A stretch of DNA of 64,000 nucleotides from Oceaniferula flava (GCF_016811075.1 NZ_JAFBGL010000001.1:62001-126000); one strand, 5' to 3'. Shown: positions 8,367 through 17,274, counted from the first letter of the stretch. Made by a program: numbers and translations. The notes: generated by a model not told the origin, from the sequence alone.

Positions 8367-8564
8367 TTACCTCTCACGCTTCATCACCGCCAAAAGATAC
8401 ATCGTCTGGCCTTGAATCCCAGTGAGGCTCTCGGTGCTGACCAGCTCCCAGCCGTCATTGCCCCAGTCGGTGAGAGTCTGCGCAACCTCATTCAGATCGA
8501 TGTCGGCAGACTGGGTGCTGCTTTTTACGGAAAAGCGCACGGTGGTGTATTCCCATCGGGTCAT
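8367..8564 (-). CDS. DUF4177-like small protein
   Basis: A 65-residue protein with the pattern WEYTTVRF ... LTDWGNDGWELVS ... YLLAVMKR, the layout of the DUF4177 family (W-E-Y-x-T at the start, G-x-x-GWELVS in the middle, a final KR strand). Function unknown in the family. It follows acyP by 13 bases on the same strand and is the last gene of the marC-acyP run. Short, but motif and operon position support it. Confidence 0.75.
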   Translation of the reverse strand: MTRWEYTTVRFSVKSSTQSADIDLNEVAQTLTDWGNDGWELVSTESLTGIQGQTMYLLAVMKRER

Positions 8565-8577
8565 TGTGAATAATGAG

Positions 8578-8853
8578 TTAGGCTGAAATTGTGAAACCTT
8601 TCACATCGTCCAAGAGCGAGATTTCCTCACTGTAGACGTTCTGAATATGATGGGCCATGGCGCTTTCTTCGACGATCTCTTTGATAAACTCGTCGACTTC
8701 CTCTTCCTCGCCCATCAGCTGCATTTCCACCGTTCCTTCGGGCAGGTTTTTCACCCAGCCACAGACATCGAAGCCCATGGCGAGCTGTTTGGTGGCGTAG
8801 CGGAACCCGACACCCTGCACTCGGCCTTCGAAAATAACGCGTTTGGCAATCAT
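8578..8853 (-). CDS. acyP: Acylphosphatase
   Basis: A 91-residue enzyme that hydrolyses carboxyl-phosphate bonds such as acetyl phosphate. Both family signatures are present: GRVQGVGFRYAT, with the catalytic Arg of the phosphate loop, and GWVKNLPEGTVEMQLMG, with the catalytic Asn. The ATG at 8853 (MIAKRVIFEGRVQGVG) fits the usual length better than the longer in-frame alternative that overlaps marC. It lies 10 bases after marC and 13 bases before the DUF4177 gene, so the three are probably cotranscribed. Confidence 0.92.
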   Translation of the reverse strand: MIAKRVIFEGRVQGVGFRYATKQLAMGFDVCGWVKNLPEGTVEMQLMGEEEEVDEFIKEIVEESAMAHHIQNVYSEEISLLDDVKGFTISA

Positions 8854-8863
8854 GCGGCGAAGC

Positions 8864-9496
8864 TTAGTGCATCGATTGATATTCGGCCAGCCCATCCATA
8901 AACATTTGCACGGAAATCATCACCAGCAACATACCCATCAGTCGCTCCAGGGCGCGGGTGCCTTTTCTGCCGAGAATACGCATGAAAAAGGGCGAGGCTA
9001 ACAAGATGGTGGCACTGACCATCCAAGCGAGGAAGGTGGCGATGGCAATATTGCCGATCACATGGGCGTGCTGGTTCGAGAGCAGCAGGAGGTAAATGAT
9101 GGCGGACGGTCCGGCCATCAGTGGAATGGCCAGCGGCACAATGAATGGCTCCTCTCCCTCTTCACCGCCTAGGACTGACTTCGCCGGGAAGACCATACCT
9201 AGGGAGACTAAGAAGAGGATGAGGCCGCCGGAAATGCGTAGGGTCGATTGCTGAAGGTTGAGAAAATCCAGCACTGGCCGACCGCAAAAAAGGAAAAACA
9301 TCAGCACTACCAGTGCGATCGTCAGCTCGCGGACTAGGATGCCATTGCGCTTGGCTTCCGGCTGGGAGGCGAGCACTGAGTTGAACACCGCCAAGTTGCC
9401 AAAGGGGTCAAGGACGATGAAAAGGGTGACCGCTGTGCTGAGAACGAGATCTATACCGCACACATGCCTGATTTTTTCCTCGGAGAAAAGGCGCAT
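8864..9496 (-). CDS. MarC family integral membrane protein
   Basis: A 210-residue protein with about six transmembrane helices. It has the MarC-type features VTLFIVLDPFGNLAVF near the N terminus, LNLQQSTLRISGGLILFLVS, and IPLMAGPSAI in the middle. The family was once linked to antibiotic resistance, but its function remains unknown. I take ATG 9496 as the start because it gives the usual family length; a longer frame would run across the divergent menA start. Only 27 bp separate this ATG from menA, so the promoters of the two divergent operons must overlap coding sequence. First gene of a marC-acyP-DUF4177 unit. Confidence 0.88.
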   Translation of the reverse strand: MRLFSEEKIRHVCGIDLVLSTAVTLFIVLDPFGNLAVFNSVLASQPEAKRNGILVRELTIALVVLMFFLFCGRPVLDFLNLQQSTLRISGGLILFLVSLGMVFPAKSVLGGEEGEEPFIVPLAIPLMAGPSAIIYLLLLSNQHAHVIGNIAIATFLAWMVSATILLASPFFMRILGRKGTRALERLMGMLLVMISVQMFMDGLAEYQSMH

Positions 9497-9523
9497 TGTG
9501 GCTTTTCTATCCGGCGTCAACCT

Positions 9524-10387
9524 ATGAAGTCCTACATCCTCGCTGCCCGACCTAAAACCTTGCCCGCTGCGGTGGTGCCCGTTTGGGTAGGCTGTGTTTT
9601 GGCCGATCACCTCACCGGAAGCTGGGATCTCAGGCTGGCGGTCTACACCCTGATGGGCGCGATCTGGATCCAGATTGCTACGAACTTTTTCAATGATGCC
9701 ATCGATCACGATAAGGGCGCGGATACCGAAGCGCGATTGGGTCCTGTTAGGGCGACGGCGTCCGGTCAGTTGTCGCGGAACACCGTGTTCGGAGCGGCGC
9801 TGGTCTGTTTGTTGCTTGCCTCGATCTTTGGCTACCTGCTATTTGCCGCGCGTGGTTGGCCGGTTGTGGCGATCGGTCTGCCATCGCTTTACCTCTGCTA
9901 CGGCTACACCGGCGGACCGGTGCCCTTGGCGTATCGTGGGCTGGGGGAGCTCTTTGTGATTTTGTTTTTCGGAGTGGTGGCGGTCACAGGCACGGTCTTT
10001 ATCCAGACCGGAACTTGGTTTGCGGAAGCGGTGATCACCGGGGTATCGATCGGCTGTTTATCGGCGATGTTAATTTCTATCAATAACCTTCGCGATGTCG
10101 ATGAAGACCGGTCGAACCAAAAAAACACTCTGGCGGTCAAATGGGGACGTCGGCGAGCGATCAACCTTCTGTTTCTCATGTGGGTGGCATCCTACGTCGC
10201 CTTGGTCCCGGTGTTTGGGGTCCAACTGCAGCTGCTGTTCTTCCTGCCGGCACTCGCTCTGGGAGCTCTTATCGTCCGGTGGATCAGTCGGACTGCACCG
10301 GGCACCATTTATAATCGGTTCCTCGCTCTGTCAGCCCTGCAACTCCTTCTTTACGCGGCGGCAATTCATCTTATGGTAGCCCTATGA
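9524..10387 (+). CDS. menA: 1,4-dihydroxy-2-naphthoate polyprenyltransferase
   Basis: A 287-residue UbiA-superfamily membrane enzyme that attaches the isoprenoid tail to DHNA, a late step of menaquinone synthesis. The start MKSYILAARPKTLPAAVVPV is typical of MenA. Two Asp-rich motifs that bind Mg-diphosphate are present: NFFNDAIDHDKGADT near residue 50 and NNLRDVDEDRSNQKNTLAV near residue 190. Eight or nine hydrophobic helices. The stop overlaps the menC start (ATGA), so menA-menC-menE form one tightly packed operon. Confidence 0.93.
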   Translation: MKSYILAARPKTLPAAVVPVWVGCVLADHLTGSWDLRLAVYTLMGAIWIQIATNFFNDAIDHDKGADTEARLGPVRATASGQLSRNTVFGAALVCLLLASIFGYLLFAARGWPVVAIGLPSLYLCYGYTGGPVPLAYRGLGELFVILFFGVVAVTGTVFIQTGTWFAEAVITGVSIGCLSAMLISINNLRDVDEDRSNQKNTLAVKWGRRRAINLLFLMWVASYVALVPVFGVQLQLLFFLPALALGALIVRWISRTAPGTIYNRFLALSALQLLLYAAAIHLMVAL

Positions 10388-11340
10388 AATCTCCCATTTA
10401 CATCCACCGCTACACCATGCACAGCCACACCGCGCTGAATGCAGCATCGACCCGTCACGATCATGAGGGCGCCTTGATCAAGGTGGACGATGGCTACGGC
10501 TGCATGCACCCGTGGCCCGAGCTGGGGGATGTTTCTTTGGACCGACTCCTCACCGCGCTCGAGCGTGGCCGCACGACGCCCACCACCCGATCTGCGCTAT
10601 ACTGCGCCCGGGAGGACGGCAAAGCCCGGCGAGAAGGGAGGAGTCTGTTTGATGGCTTGGAGGTGCCGCTGAGCAATGCCACCCTGCCACTGTGCGAGAA
10701 GGCCTTTGACCAGGCGATCGCTGCAGGATTCACCATTGCCAAGGTGAAAGTCGGACGCGATCCGGAGGCCGAGGCGAAGTTCATCATGGAGCAGTCGGAC
10801 CGATTCCCTACCTTGCGCTGGCGACTGGATTTTAATGCCGTGTTAGGTCGGGGTGGGGTCGAGCAGTTTTTGAAATCACTCAGTCCCGAGTGCCGGCAAC
10901 GCATCGATTTTATCGAAGACCCCTGTGTCTATGAGAGTGAGAGCTGGAATGAACTTTACACCCGTTACGGCATTCCGCTCGCCGTGGATCGCGATGTGGA
11001 AAATGCCGAGAGTGGTGTGAATGTCGTGATTCTCAAGCCGGCGGTGAATGTGGTGAAGCCGATGTTGGAAAAGGCCCACATGGAAAGCTGGCGCGTGGTG
11101 TTTACCAGTTATCTGGACCACCCTCTGGGTCAGTGTTTTGCCGCGTGGCGCGCTGCGCAATCGGCCAAAGCCTTTCCCGGAATGATCGATGCCTGCGGGC
11201 TGATGACTCACGGGTTGTTCGAACCCAACGCCTTTATCGATCGGATGGGCCCGGTGACACCGGAGTTCACTCCTCCGGGTGGCACAGGGCTTGGATTTGA
11301 TGATTTGTTAGAAAAGCTACCATGGAAGCGTCTGATCTAA
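10384..11340 (+). CDS. menC: o-Succinylbenzoate synthase
   Basis: A 318-residue enolase-superfamily enzyme that dehydrates SHCHC to o-succinylbenzoate in menaquinone synthesis. The active-site set can be read: K120 and K122 in AKVKVG, metal ligands D149 (RLDFNA), E178 (FIEDPC) and D202 (AVDRD), and K218 in VILKPA. The N-terminal capping domain is short. It overlaps menA by four bases and menE by 19 bases. Its place between menA and menE supports OSB synthase rather than an amino acid racemase or another enolase-superfamily activity. Confidence 0.92.
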   Translation: MKSPIYIHRYTMHSHTALNAASTRHDHEGALIKVDDGYGCMHPWPELGDVSLDRLLTALERGRTTPTTRSALYCAREDGKARREGRSLFDGLEVPLSNATLPLCEKAFDQAIAAGFTIAKVKVGRDPEAEAKFIMEQSDRFPTLRWRLDFNAVLGRGGVEQFLKSLSPECRQRIDFIEDPCVYESESWNELYTRYGIPLAVDRDVENAESGVNVVILKPAVNVVKPMLEKAHMESWRVVFTSYLDHPLGQCFAAWRAAQSAKAFPGMIDACGLMTHGLFEPNAFIDRMGPVTPEFTPPGGTGLGFDDLLEKLPWKRLI

Positions 11341-12479
11341 CATCTAGTGAATTTTGGTCGTCAACGCAGCCATGGGTGATTCCTAATCCGCGTGACAGTG
11401 TCGCTGTGGCTGAGGCGGAAATCATCCAGCCGTGGCTGGAGCAGCAAGCAGGGCTGCAAGGTCATCTGCTGTTCCGCACATCGGGTTCCACCGGTAAGGG
11501 GAAGTGGGTAGCTCTCTCGCGAAGTGCGCTGTTGGCCTCCGCCCGTGCGGTGAATGAATTTTTACAGGTGACCCCGAACGATCGCTGGTTGCTCACCTTG
11601 CCGCTTTTTCACGTGGGAGGCTTCGGCATTGCTGCACGAAGCTACCTTGCCGGGTGTCCGATGTTGCAGGGCGAGTCTTCATGGGACGCCGAGCGCTGTT
11701 ATGATCGACTGTGCGAGGAATCCATCACGCTCACCTCTCTGGTGCCTGCTCAGTTAGGTGATCTTGTTGGGCTGGGTCGATCCGCTCCGCCGTCATTGCG
11801 CGCAGTGTTGATTGGTGGTGGTCGCACAGACGATTCTATCTATCAACAGGCCGTTGAGCTTGGCTGGCCCGTGCATGAAACCTACGGCATGACGGAGACT
11901 GCGTCACAAGTGGCCACGGCCCCGACAGGCGGGAGGCAACTGCAGATCCTGCCACATTGGCAAGTCGGCACCGACGAGCACCACCTGCTGAAATTCCAAG
12001 GCGATGCTTTGTTCTCAGCCTACGTTGGCTGCGATCAAGGCCGCTGTTTCATCGATGATCCGAAGCAGGATGGCTGGTTCATCAGTAGTGATCGGGGCGA
12101 GGTCGCGTCCGGCATTTTAACTGTGATGGGACGAGCGGATCGATGTGTCAAAGTGCTCGGTGAACTCGTCGATCTCAGTGAGGTGGAAAGCACGCTCAAG
12201 AGGGTGGCCGATGAAGCTGGGCTATCCCAGCGAGAACTGATCGTCACAGCGGTCCAGCCACCGAAAGCAGGAGAGTATCGCGACCAACGGCGGGGCACCT
12301 TGTTGGTTCTCTGCACCGATCAGGATGATGGGTTGGCATCTTTGTTAGAAAAATACAATGCCGTTTGCCCGGCCCTGCAACGGATCAAAGGAATTGCTGT
12401 GTTAGGTGAAATTCCAAGGACAGCGATCGGAAAAATCGACTACCCACTGATCCAACAGCTGCTGCAGAGCGACCAATAA
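11322..12479 (+). CDS. menE: o-Succinylbenzoate-CoA ligase
   Basis: A 385-residue adenylate-forming enzyme that activates o-succinylbenzoate to its CoA ester. Motifs: the AMP-binding loop RTSGSTGKGKWVALS, LPLFHVGGFG, ETYGMTETASQ and a C-terminal lysine region PRTAIGKIDYP. It is short for the superfamily, as MenE often is, because the N-terminal lobe is trimmed. The ATG lies 19 bases inside menC, which implies translational coupling. Last gene of the menA-menC-menE operon; menB, menD and menH are not in the window. Confidence 0.92.
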   Translation: MEASDLTSSEFWSSTQPWVIPNPRDSVAVAEAEIIQPWLEQQAGLQGHLLFRTSGSTGKGKWVALSRSALLASARAVNEFLQVTPNDRWLLTLPLFHVGGFGIAARSYLAGCPMLQGESSWDAERCYDRLCEESITLTSLVPAQLGDLVGLGRSAPPSLRAVLIGGGRTDDSIYQQAVELGWPVHETYGMTETASQVATAPTGGRQLQILPHWQVGTDEHHLLKFQGDALFSAYVGCDQGRCFIDDPKQDGWFISSDRGEVASGILTVMGRADRCVKVLGELVDLSEVESTLKRVADEAGLSQRELIVTAVQPPKAGEYRDQRRGTLLVLCTDQDDGLASLLEKYNAVCPALQRIKGIAVLGEIPRTAIGKIDYPLIQQLLQSDQ

Positions 12480-12552
12480 CTTTGCATTTAGTGATTGCCA
12501 GAAGCTCACGATTCGTGCGATGGTTTAGTTAAGTTGAATTTTTTAGTCCACG

Positions 12553-12761
12553 CCTATTCCATCTGGAATGGTTGTTTTCATCTAACCCACACAGGGGAAA
12601 TTGGACGACCCCTGTGCTCAGTCCGGCCTACTTCAACCTCCGGACGCCCCTTTCCAGCTGATAATTTGGCATCAGCTGGCATCCTATCACCAGGTGGTGA
12701 GACTGCTGTTCAGCGAGTTAAGTGGAAGACTGCGCAGCATCATCAAATTGACCCTCCACTT
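12553..12761 (+). ncRNA. Hairpin array, candidate structured leader RNA of phoH
   Basis: In the 302-bp gap before phoH at least six stems follow one another with little space. They are ATTCC/GGAAT (12556-12569), CACAGGGG/CCCCTGTG (12590-12616), GTCCGG/CCGGAC (12621-12645), CCAGCTGAT/ATCAGCTGG (12654-12679, 9 bp), TCACC/GGTGA (12687-12700) and AAGTGGA/TCCACTT (12720-12761). The last ends 20 bases before the phoH ATG. The array is on the coding side and has no convincing frame of its own. I cannot match it to a known riboswitch, 6S, tmRNA, SRP or RNase P RNA. A structured 5' leader or small RNA is the best reading. Confidence 0.45.
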
Positions 12762-12781
12762 CTTCGTTATTACCCCATCCT

Positions 12782-14323
12782 ATGATACAACCTAACAGCC
12801 CTGATGCATCGCATGTTGTCGACTCCACAGTAGAAAAAAGATCCTCGGAAAGTGGCACTGCCACTGCTAAAAGAAAAGGTGTGAGTAAATCGCGCATTCA
12901 AGACTTCGGCATCGCCGCTCCCTCCGGGACGGCCAAAAATTTCGTCCTCGATACCAACGTTCTTCTTCATGACCCAGGATGTTTGAGTCGGTTCAAGGAC
13001 AACCACCTCTGCATCCCGGCGGATGTGCTGGCTGAACTGGACAAGTTCAAAGGCGAGCAAAGCGAACGTGGCGCCAATGCGCGCCGGGTGCATCGCCGAC
13101 TGACTGAAATGTTTTCCTCCGGTGAAAATGTCACCCGCGGCGTTCCCACCGACGGCGGAGGCACGATCCGACTGGTGATTTACGATCCGGCCTTTTGCGA
13201 GGAGAACTCGAAGGAACTCAGTCAGTTCCTGCGTATTTTTCCCGACCGGGGACAGGTCGACCACCGAATCCTGGCTGCCACCGTGTTGTTGAAAGAGCAC
13301 AACGAGGCCCCGGTGATCTTGGTCACCAAAGATCTCAACATGCAGCTGAAGGCCAAGGCCGTGGGAATTTCCTGCGAGGACTACCTTAACGACAAGGTGG
13401 ATCCCAGCGAGGTGAGTAGCTACGATATGCGATCGGTGGAAGTTGACCCCTCCGAGCTGCAACGCTTTGCCAGCTCAGGGGAGCTGATCATCGAACATCC
13501 ACGCCGCAAGGAGATCGTTTTGAACCAGTATGTGCTGCTCAAGGCCGGCGAGAAACAAACCATGCCCGCCCGGCTCGACTCGGAAGGCACCTTTGTCCGC
13601 TTGCAAATCCCCGAGGTGCTCCGGATTCCGGACGGTCACAACCTCAAGCCTCTCAATCTGGGGCAGAAGTGCCTGATCGACGCCCTGCTCAATCCGGATA
13701 TTTCTCTGGTGACCTGCTATGGACAGGCTGGCACCGGCAAGACCCTGGTGGCTGTGGCCGCTGGCCTGCATGAAATGTTCAATCGTCGTTACAACGGTCT
13801 CACTGTGAGTCGTCCGGTGATTTCCATGGGGGATCAGTTAGGGTTCCTGCCTGGTTCGCTCGACGATAAAATGCGCCCATGGCTGCAACCAATTTACGAC
13901 GCTCTCGATCTTCTGATGCAGCCTGACAGCCAGCAAGGGCCGCGCAGGAAGCAGCAGAAAAAAGAAAACCTCGGAGAAGGGGGAAGCAAGCCCTACGACG
14001 AACTGATCGAGCGCGGGATCATTGAGATTGAAGCGCTGTGTTATATTCGCGGTCGCTCCATTCCGAATCGTTTCTTCATCCTCGACGAAGCCCAACAGTT
14101 GACTCCACAAGAGGCAAAAACGGTGGTCACCCGCATGTCGCGTGGCTCGAAACTTGTTTTGGTGGGGGACCCGGCTCAGATCGATAACCCATACGTGGAT
14201 AGCCGAAGCAATGGCCTGGTATTCACTCGGAACCGACTGAAGGGACAACCGTTCTCGGCACACATCTCGCTCTCACGGGGTGAACGGAGTCCTTTGGCAG
14301 AAGCTGGAGCGCAGTTGATGTAA
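12782..14323 (+). CDS. PIN domain-PhoH ATPase fusion (PhoH2-like)
   Basis: A 513-residue protein with two parts. The N-terminal PIN ribonuclease domain (about residues 52-210) shows FVLDTNVLLHDP, ADVLAELDKFK and LVTKDLNMQLKA, with the acidic residues of the metal site. The C-terminal PhoH ATPase has Walker A CYGQAGTGKTL near residue 315 and Walker B FILDEAQQLTP, then LVLVGDPAQID. PhoH2-type proteins unwind and cut RNA. A hydrophilic 45-residue N-terminal tail is of no known type. Followed after 76 bases by a lipoprotein gene on the same strand. The hairpin array directly upstream suggests control at the RNA level. Confidence 0.9.
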   Translation: MIQPNSPDASHVVDSTVEKRSSESGTATAKRKGVSKSRIQDFGIAAPSGTAKNFVLDTNVLLHDPGCLSRFKDNHLCIPADVLAELDKFKGEQSERGANARRVHRRLTEMFSSGENVTRGVPTDGGGTIRLVIYDPAFCEENSKELSQFLRIFPDRGQVDHRILAATVLLKEHNEAPVILVTKDLNMQLKAKAVGISCEDYLNDKVDPSEVSSYDMRSVEVDPSELQRFASSGELIIEHPRRKEIVLNQYVLLKAGEKQTMPARLDSEGTFVRLQIPEVLRIPDGHNLKPLNLGQKCLIDALLNPDISLVTCYGQAGTGKTLVAVAAGLHEMFNRRYNGLTVSRPVISMGDQLGFLPGSLDDKMRPWLQPIYDALDLLMQPDSQQGPRRKQQKKENLGEGGSKPYDELIERGIIEIEALCYIRGRSIPNRFFILDEAQQLTPQEAKTVVTRMSRGSKLVLVGDPAQIDNPYVDSRSNGLVFTRNRLKGQPFSAHISLSRGERSPLAEAGAQLM

Positions 14324-14399
14324 GAGGAGCTCGAAGTATTCAGATTGATGTTTGAATCAGGCTGGGATAAGGTGCCGCCGTTCGCCTCCCCACCTGATT

Positions 14400-14969
14400 A
14401 TGACTTTCACTCTGAGAAGACTCTGCTGTTTTCTATTCTGCTCTTGCCTCTTGATGTTGGCAGGATGCGCTAATGAACCGAAAACGTCTCAGCCGTGGCT
14501 TAGCTCGATCCGTCAGGAGCTGGGCTATCTCGGCGCCAGAAATTGGGTCGTCATTGGAGAGGCTGCCTTGCCGATCCAGAGTCGGCCAGGTCTGCGCGTG
14601 ATCCAAGTGGATGCAGATATTCCCGAAGTGCTCGATGGCTTGGAGCAGGTGATTGAGGAAAAACATCACGTGTCCCCACGGATCTATGTGACTTCTGAAA
14701 TGGCCAAGGTTCCCTATGATTACGCTCCGGGGATTAAGGAACATCGCAAGGATTTGGAACAGGCCCTGCATGGTCGTGAAACGGTGCGATTGGATAACGA
14801 GATTTTGATGAAACTGGTCAACGATACCTCCAAAAGCTACCGCGTGCTGGTGATTAAAACCCGCACAGCGCTCCCTTATTCAAGTGTCTTCGTGGAACTT
14901 GGCAGTGGTTATTGGAGTGCGGAGTCGGAAAGTGCCCTGCGTAAAAATATGGAAAGCGATACTCCGTAA
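14400..14969 (+). CDS. Lipoprotein with an RbsD/FucU-like domain
   Basis: A 189-residue protein. It begins with a lipoprotein signal (LLMLAGC lipobox; MTFTLRRLCCFLFCSCLLML before it), so it should be anchored in a membrane facing the periplasm. The mature part reads like the RbsD/FucU sugar-mutarotase fold: LGARNWVVIGEAALPIQS, VDADIPEVLDGLEQVI, and near the end YRVLVIKTRTALPYSSVFVE with the ELGSGYW strand. Classical members are cytoplasmic ring enzymes that interconvert pyranose and furanose or anomers of ribose and fucose. A lipid-anchored version would be unusual. ATG 14400 is chosen because it places the lipobox correctly. Confidence 0.62.
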   Translation: MTFTLRRLCCFLFCSCLLMLAGCANEPKTSQPWLSSIRQELGYLGARNWVVIGEAALPIQSRPGLRVIQVDADIPEVLDGLEQVIEEKHHVSPRIYVTSEMAKVPYDYAPGIKEHRKDLEQALHGRETVRLDNEILMKLVNDTSKSYRVLVIKTRTALPYSSVFVELGSGYWSAESESALRKNMESDTP

Positions 14970-15042
14970 CGCTCTCACGAAGGAGGGTCGTAATTCTGTA
15001 TTTCAGAGTTGAAAGTTCAAAATTACCTTCTAAATCAACGAC

Positions 15043-15396
15043 ATGGCAGCACCCAAAAAAATCGATCCGGAGCTCATGCGCGAGCGTGAGGAAGCGTGGG
15101 TTGGCGACGCGGTGCTAGCGCTGTATATGCGCGAGCTGATCCTCAAGGAGGATGGTGCGATGGATGGCGAGAAGTTCGTGCGCTGCACCTCCAATGATTT
15201 CCTTAGAAACATCGGAAATGCCACCTCTGTGGAAGCTCTGATCGGCCGGATCTACCAAGAAAAAGGGCTCGAAGCCGCCAACGAGTGGATGGAGTATCAG
15301 CTGCTGCCCGTTTTCCGAAAGCAGGAAAAAAACTACCAACAACGCCAAGCTCAGCTCGCCAAAAAAGGAGGCAAGCGCGCGAAGAAGAAAGGTTAA
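15043..15396 (+). CDS. Small RNase III-like protein (Mini-III type)
   Basis: A 117-residue protein with the RNase III fold signature REEAWVGDAVLALYMRELI (compare the LEFLGDAVL helix of RNase III, with its metal-binding Asp) and a second element SVEALIGRIYQEKG, matching the EAxIGAIY helix that supplies the second acidic ligand. There is no double-stranded RNA-binding domain; instead the C terminus is a basic tail (KKGGKRAKKKG). This architecture is that of Mini-RNase III, which matures 23S rRNA ends in some bacteria; that role here is an inference. It lies 73 bases after the RbsD-like gene on the same strand. Confidence 0.72.
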   Translation: MAAPKKIDPELMREREEAWVGDAVLALYMRELILKEDGAMDGEKFVRCTSNDFLRNIGNATSVEALIGRIYQEKGLEAANEWMEYQLLPVFRKQEKNYQQRQAQLAKKGGKRAKKKG

Positions 15397-15706
15397 TCTC
15401 GCCCTCGTCCTATCGTGGAATGGTGACGGTGGTCGTGGGGCATTGTTGCTGGTTTTCGAGATCTGAGGGTGTTTCGTTTACGTTCGAGGAGGGTGACGAC
15501 TTGTATTTCTTTAGCTCCTGCCCGCGATGGTGATTTGCTGAGAGATTGTCTGCAAGGATAGCAGCAGGGTAGTCGGTTCTTTCGTCGTGGACGGCATAAA
15601 TATGGCTGGAGGAACTTATGATGCCACCCAGATCGCAGCGCGTGGAGTGGGAGGTTCATCTAACTGCGTAGCTAAGCCTACACGAAAGAGATGGGGACCA
15701 TGTTTC
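15397..15706. other. Convergent gap without a supported gene
   Basis: 310 bp between two converging genes. On the minus strand a frame stays open from 15655 to a stop at 15410-15412 and encodes RTDYPAAILADNLSANHHRG, which faintly recalls the end of H-X9-DG pseudopilin-like proteins, but it has no start codon and the resemblance fades. Possibly a gene remnant; otherwise nothing seen. Confidence 0.25.
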
Positions 15707-17203
15707 CTAGCGTCGAAGTTTTTTCCACGTTTCAGGTTTCATGAGTAAGCTTCTAACTTCTGCCATGGTCATGCCCTGAGCGGCCATCTTGTCGAGCCTT
15801 TGGCAGTGTTCTTTGTAAATACGCTTTTCATGCCTGGGTGCTTGATAGCCCTTTGTGGGAATTGATAGACCTGTTAAATGGGCAAAGTATCCGCTAATGC
15901 CGAACTGTGAGAGAGGAGGAAGGGTGGCCGCGGCGATTTTCGATGATCCGTTTTCTTGATAGAATTTCAGAAGCTCTTCCCAATTTGTAGCGGGGATCTT
16001 GTTCTGACAGTCCTGCCAGAACGGGGTGTTGATCCGATGGTTATACTTGTAGTGAAGTGCGAGGAAATCACGAATCTCCTGCCATAGATCAGTCGTGACC
16101 TTGTTGTAGAGGGTTCGAAGTGAATCGTTCGGGGAACACTGGCTGTCATACAGTCCGTCAGCCAGCCACCGCGTTTGTAGGCAGGCACACATGATCGCTG
16201 TCGCTTCCAAGGGTTCTACGAAACCGGAGGCGTTGCCAATAGCGATGACGTTTTTTGCCCATGCTTTTTCTCGATGGCCAGATTGGAAGAAAACTTCTCG
16301 AGCTTCGTTGATTTTAGGGTTTTTGGCTTTGAATTCTTCAACGGCAGTCTCGGTGTCAATATGCGATGAGCTGAACACATATCCGCGGTTGATACGTTCC
16401 GGATGGTCAATACGCCACGCCCAACCTGATTCCATGGTTTCAGAAACCGTGTAATTCAAAATCTCCTCGCCGTCTTCTCGATCCCAGCCACCCACAACAG
16501 CACGATCGCAAAAGAGTGATTCAGAAAATGAAACAAAAGGAACTTCCGCGTGTTTGCCGATCAGTTCAGCACGGAAGCCTGAAGCATCGATGAAGAGGTC
16601 AGCCGAGTATGACTGACCACTGACGCCTATGATCGAAGAGAGGTTTCCGTCTTCATCACACACAGCGGCCTCGAGTTGATCCTCTTCGAAGATGATGCCT
16701 GATTCTTTTCCTGCCGCGACCAGTGTTTCGATCAAGCGATGGTTCTCAATATGCCAGGCAAAGAGTTGTCCTGGTGGTGGGATATTTGGCAACTGCGAGC
16801 CTCGAGAGGGAATTCTTTTTTCACGCATGCATGCCACCAGAAGGTCGGCCCCATTATCCTCAGCTTGGTGATAATATCCTGAACCTCTCGATAAATGGGG
16901 CAATGATCGAACTAAGAAATCTTCAGTGAAGGGGTAATAATACCTGTCATGGGACCCCCACTGGAGTTCCACTCCTAGTTTGTAAACTGGATCAAGTGCT
17001 CGGTAAGTGCTCGCTTCATCGAGTTTGAGATAATTATGGATGAAATCGAGAACGTAGGGGACGGTTCCTTCGCCTACGCCAATCGTTCCAATCAGGCTGC
17101 TAGAGACGACGGTAACTTCGAGCTGAGGGTTTCGACGTTTGACCCCAAGTGCCGCAATGAGGCCAGCACTCCCCGATCCGAGGACAATAACTTTTTTGAC
17201 CAT
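15707..17203 (-). CDS. Flavin-dependent (tryptophan-type) halogenase
   Basis: A 498-residue FAD enzyme of the tryptophan halogenase family. The N terminus VIVLGSGSAGLIAALG is the FAD-binding loop, GVGEGTVPYVLDFI is the second flavin motif, and VYKLGVELQW carries the lysine (residue 75) that forms the chloramine in PrnA and RebH. GWAWRID matches the WxWxI motif that separates halogenases from monooxygenases, and GNASGFVEPLEATAI closes the flavin site. The substrate cannot be told from sequence. No biosynthetic cluster lies nearby; the next gene upstream is a PEP-CTERM protein. A reduced-flavin partner is not encoded adjacent. ATG 17203 puts the FAD loop at the usual distance; a TTG at 17218 is the alternative. 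Confidence 0.87.
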   Translation of the reverse strand: MVKKVIVLGSGSAGLIAALGVKRRNPQLEVTVVSSSLIGTIGVGEGTVPYVLDFIHNYLKLDEASTYRALDPVYKLGVELQWGSHDRYYYPFTEDFLVRSLPHLSRGSGYYHQAEDNGADLLVACMREKRIPSRGSQLPNIPPPGQLFAWHIENHRLIETLVAAGKESGIIFEEDQLEAAVCDEDGNLSSIIGVSGQSYSADLFIDASGFRAELIGKHAEVPFVSFSESLFCDRAVVGGWDREDGEEILNYTVSETMESGWAWRIDHPERINRGYVFSSSHIDTETAVEEFKAKNPKINEAREVFFQSGHREKAWAKNVIAIGNASGFVEPLEATAIMCACLQTRWLADGLYDSQCSPNDSLRTLYNKVTTDLWQEIRDFLALHYKYNHRINTPFWQDCQNKIPATNWEELLKFYQENGSSKIAAATLPPLSQFGISGYFAHLTGLSIPTKGYQAPRHEKRIYKEHCQRLDKMAAQGMTMAEVRSLLMKPETWKKLRR

Positions 17204-17274
17204 ATGTTGAACAAACAAAGGCTGCCATAGATTACTATAACAGCCTTGTATGAGGCTAATATCTAGAGGGGCAG

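Noticed and set aside
12495-12785. 96-codon frame before phoH
   Set aside because: The same bases form a chain of hairpins and the peptide resembles nothing; the stems explain the region better.
15393-15659. 88-codon minus-strand frame in the convergent gap
   Set aside because: Arg/Pro/Cys-rich random look; a different frame there is only weakly peptide-like and lacks a start.
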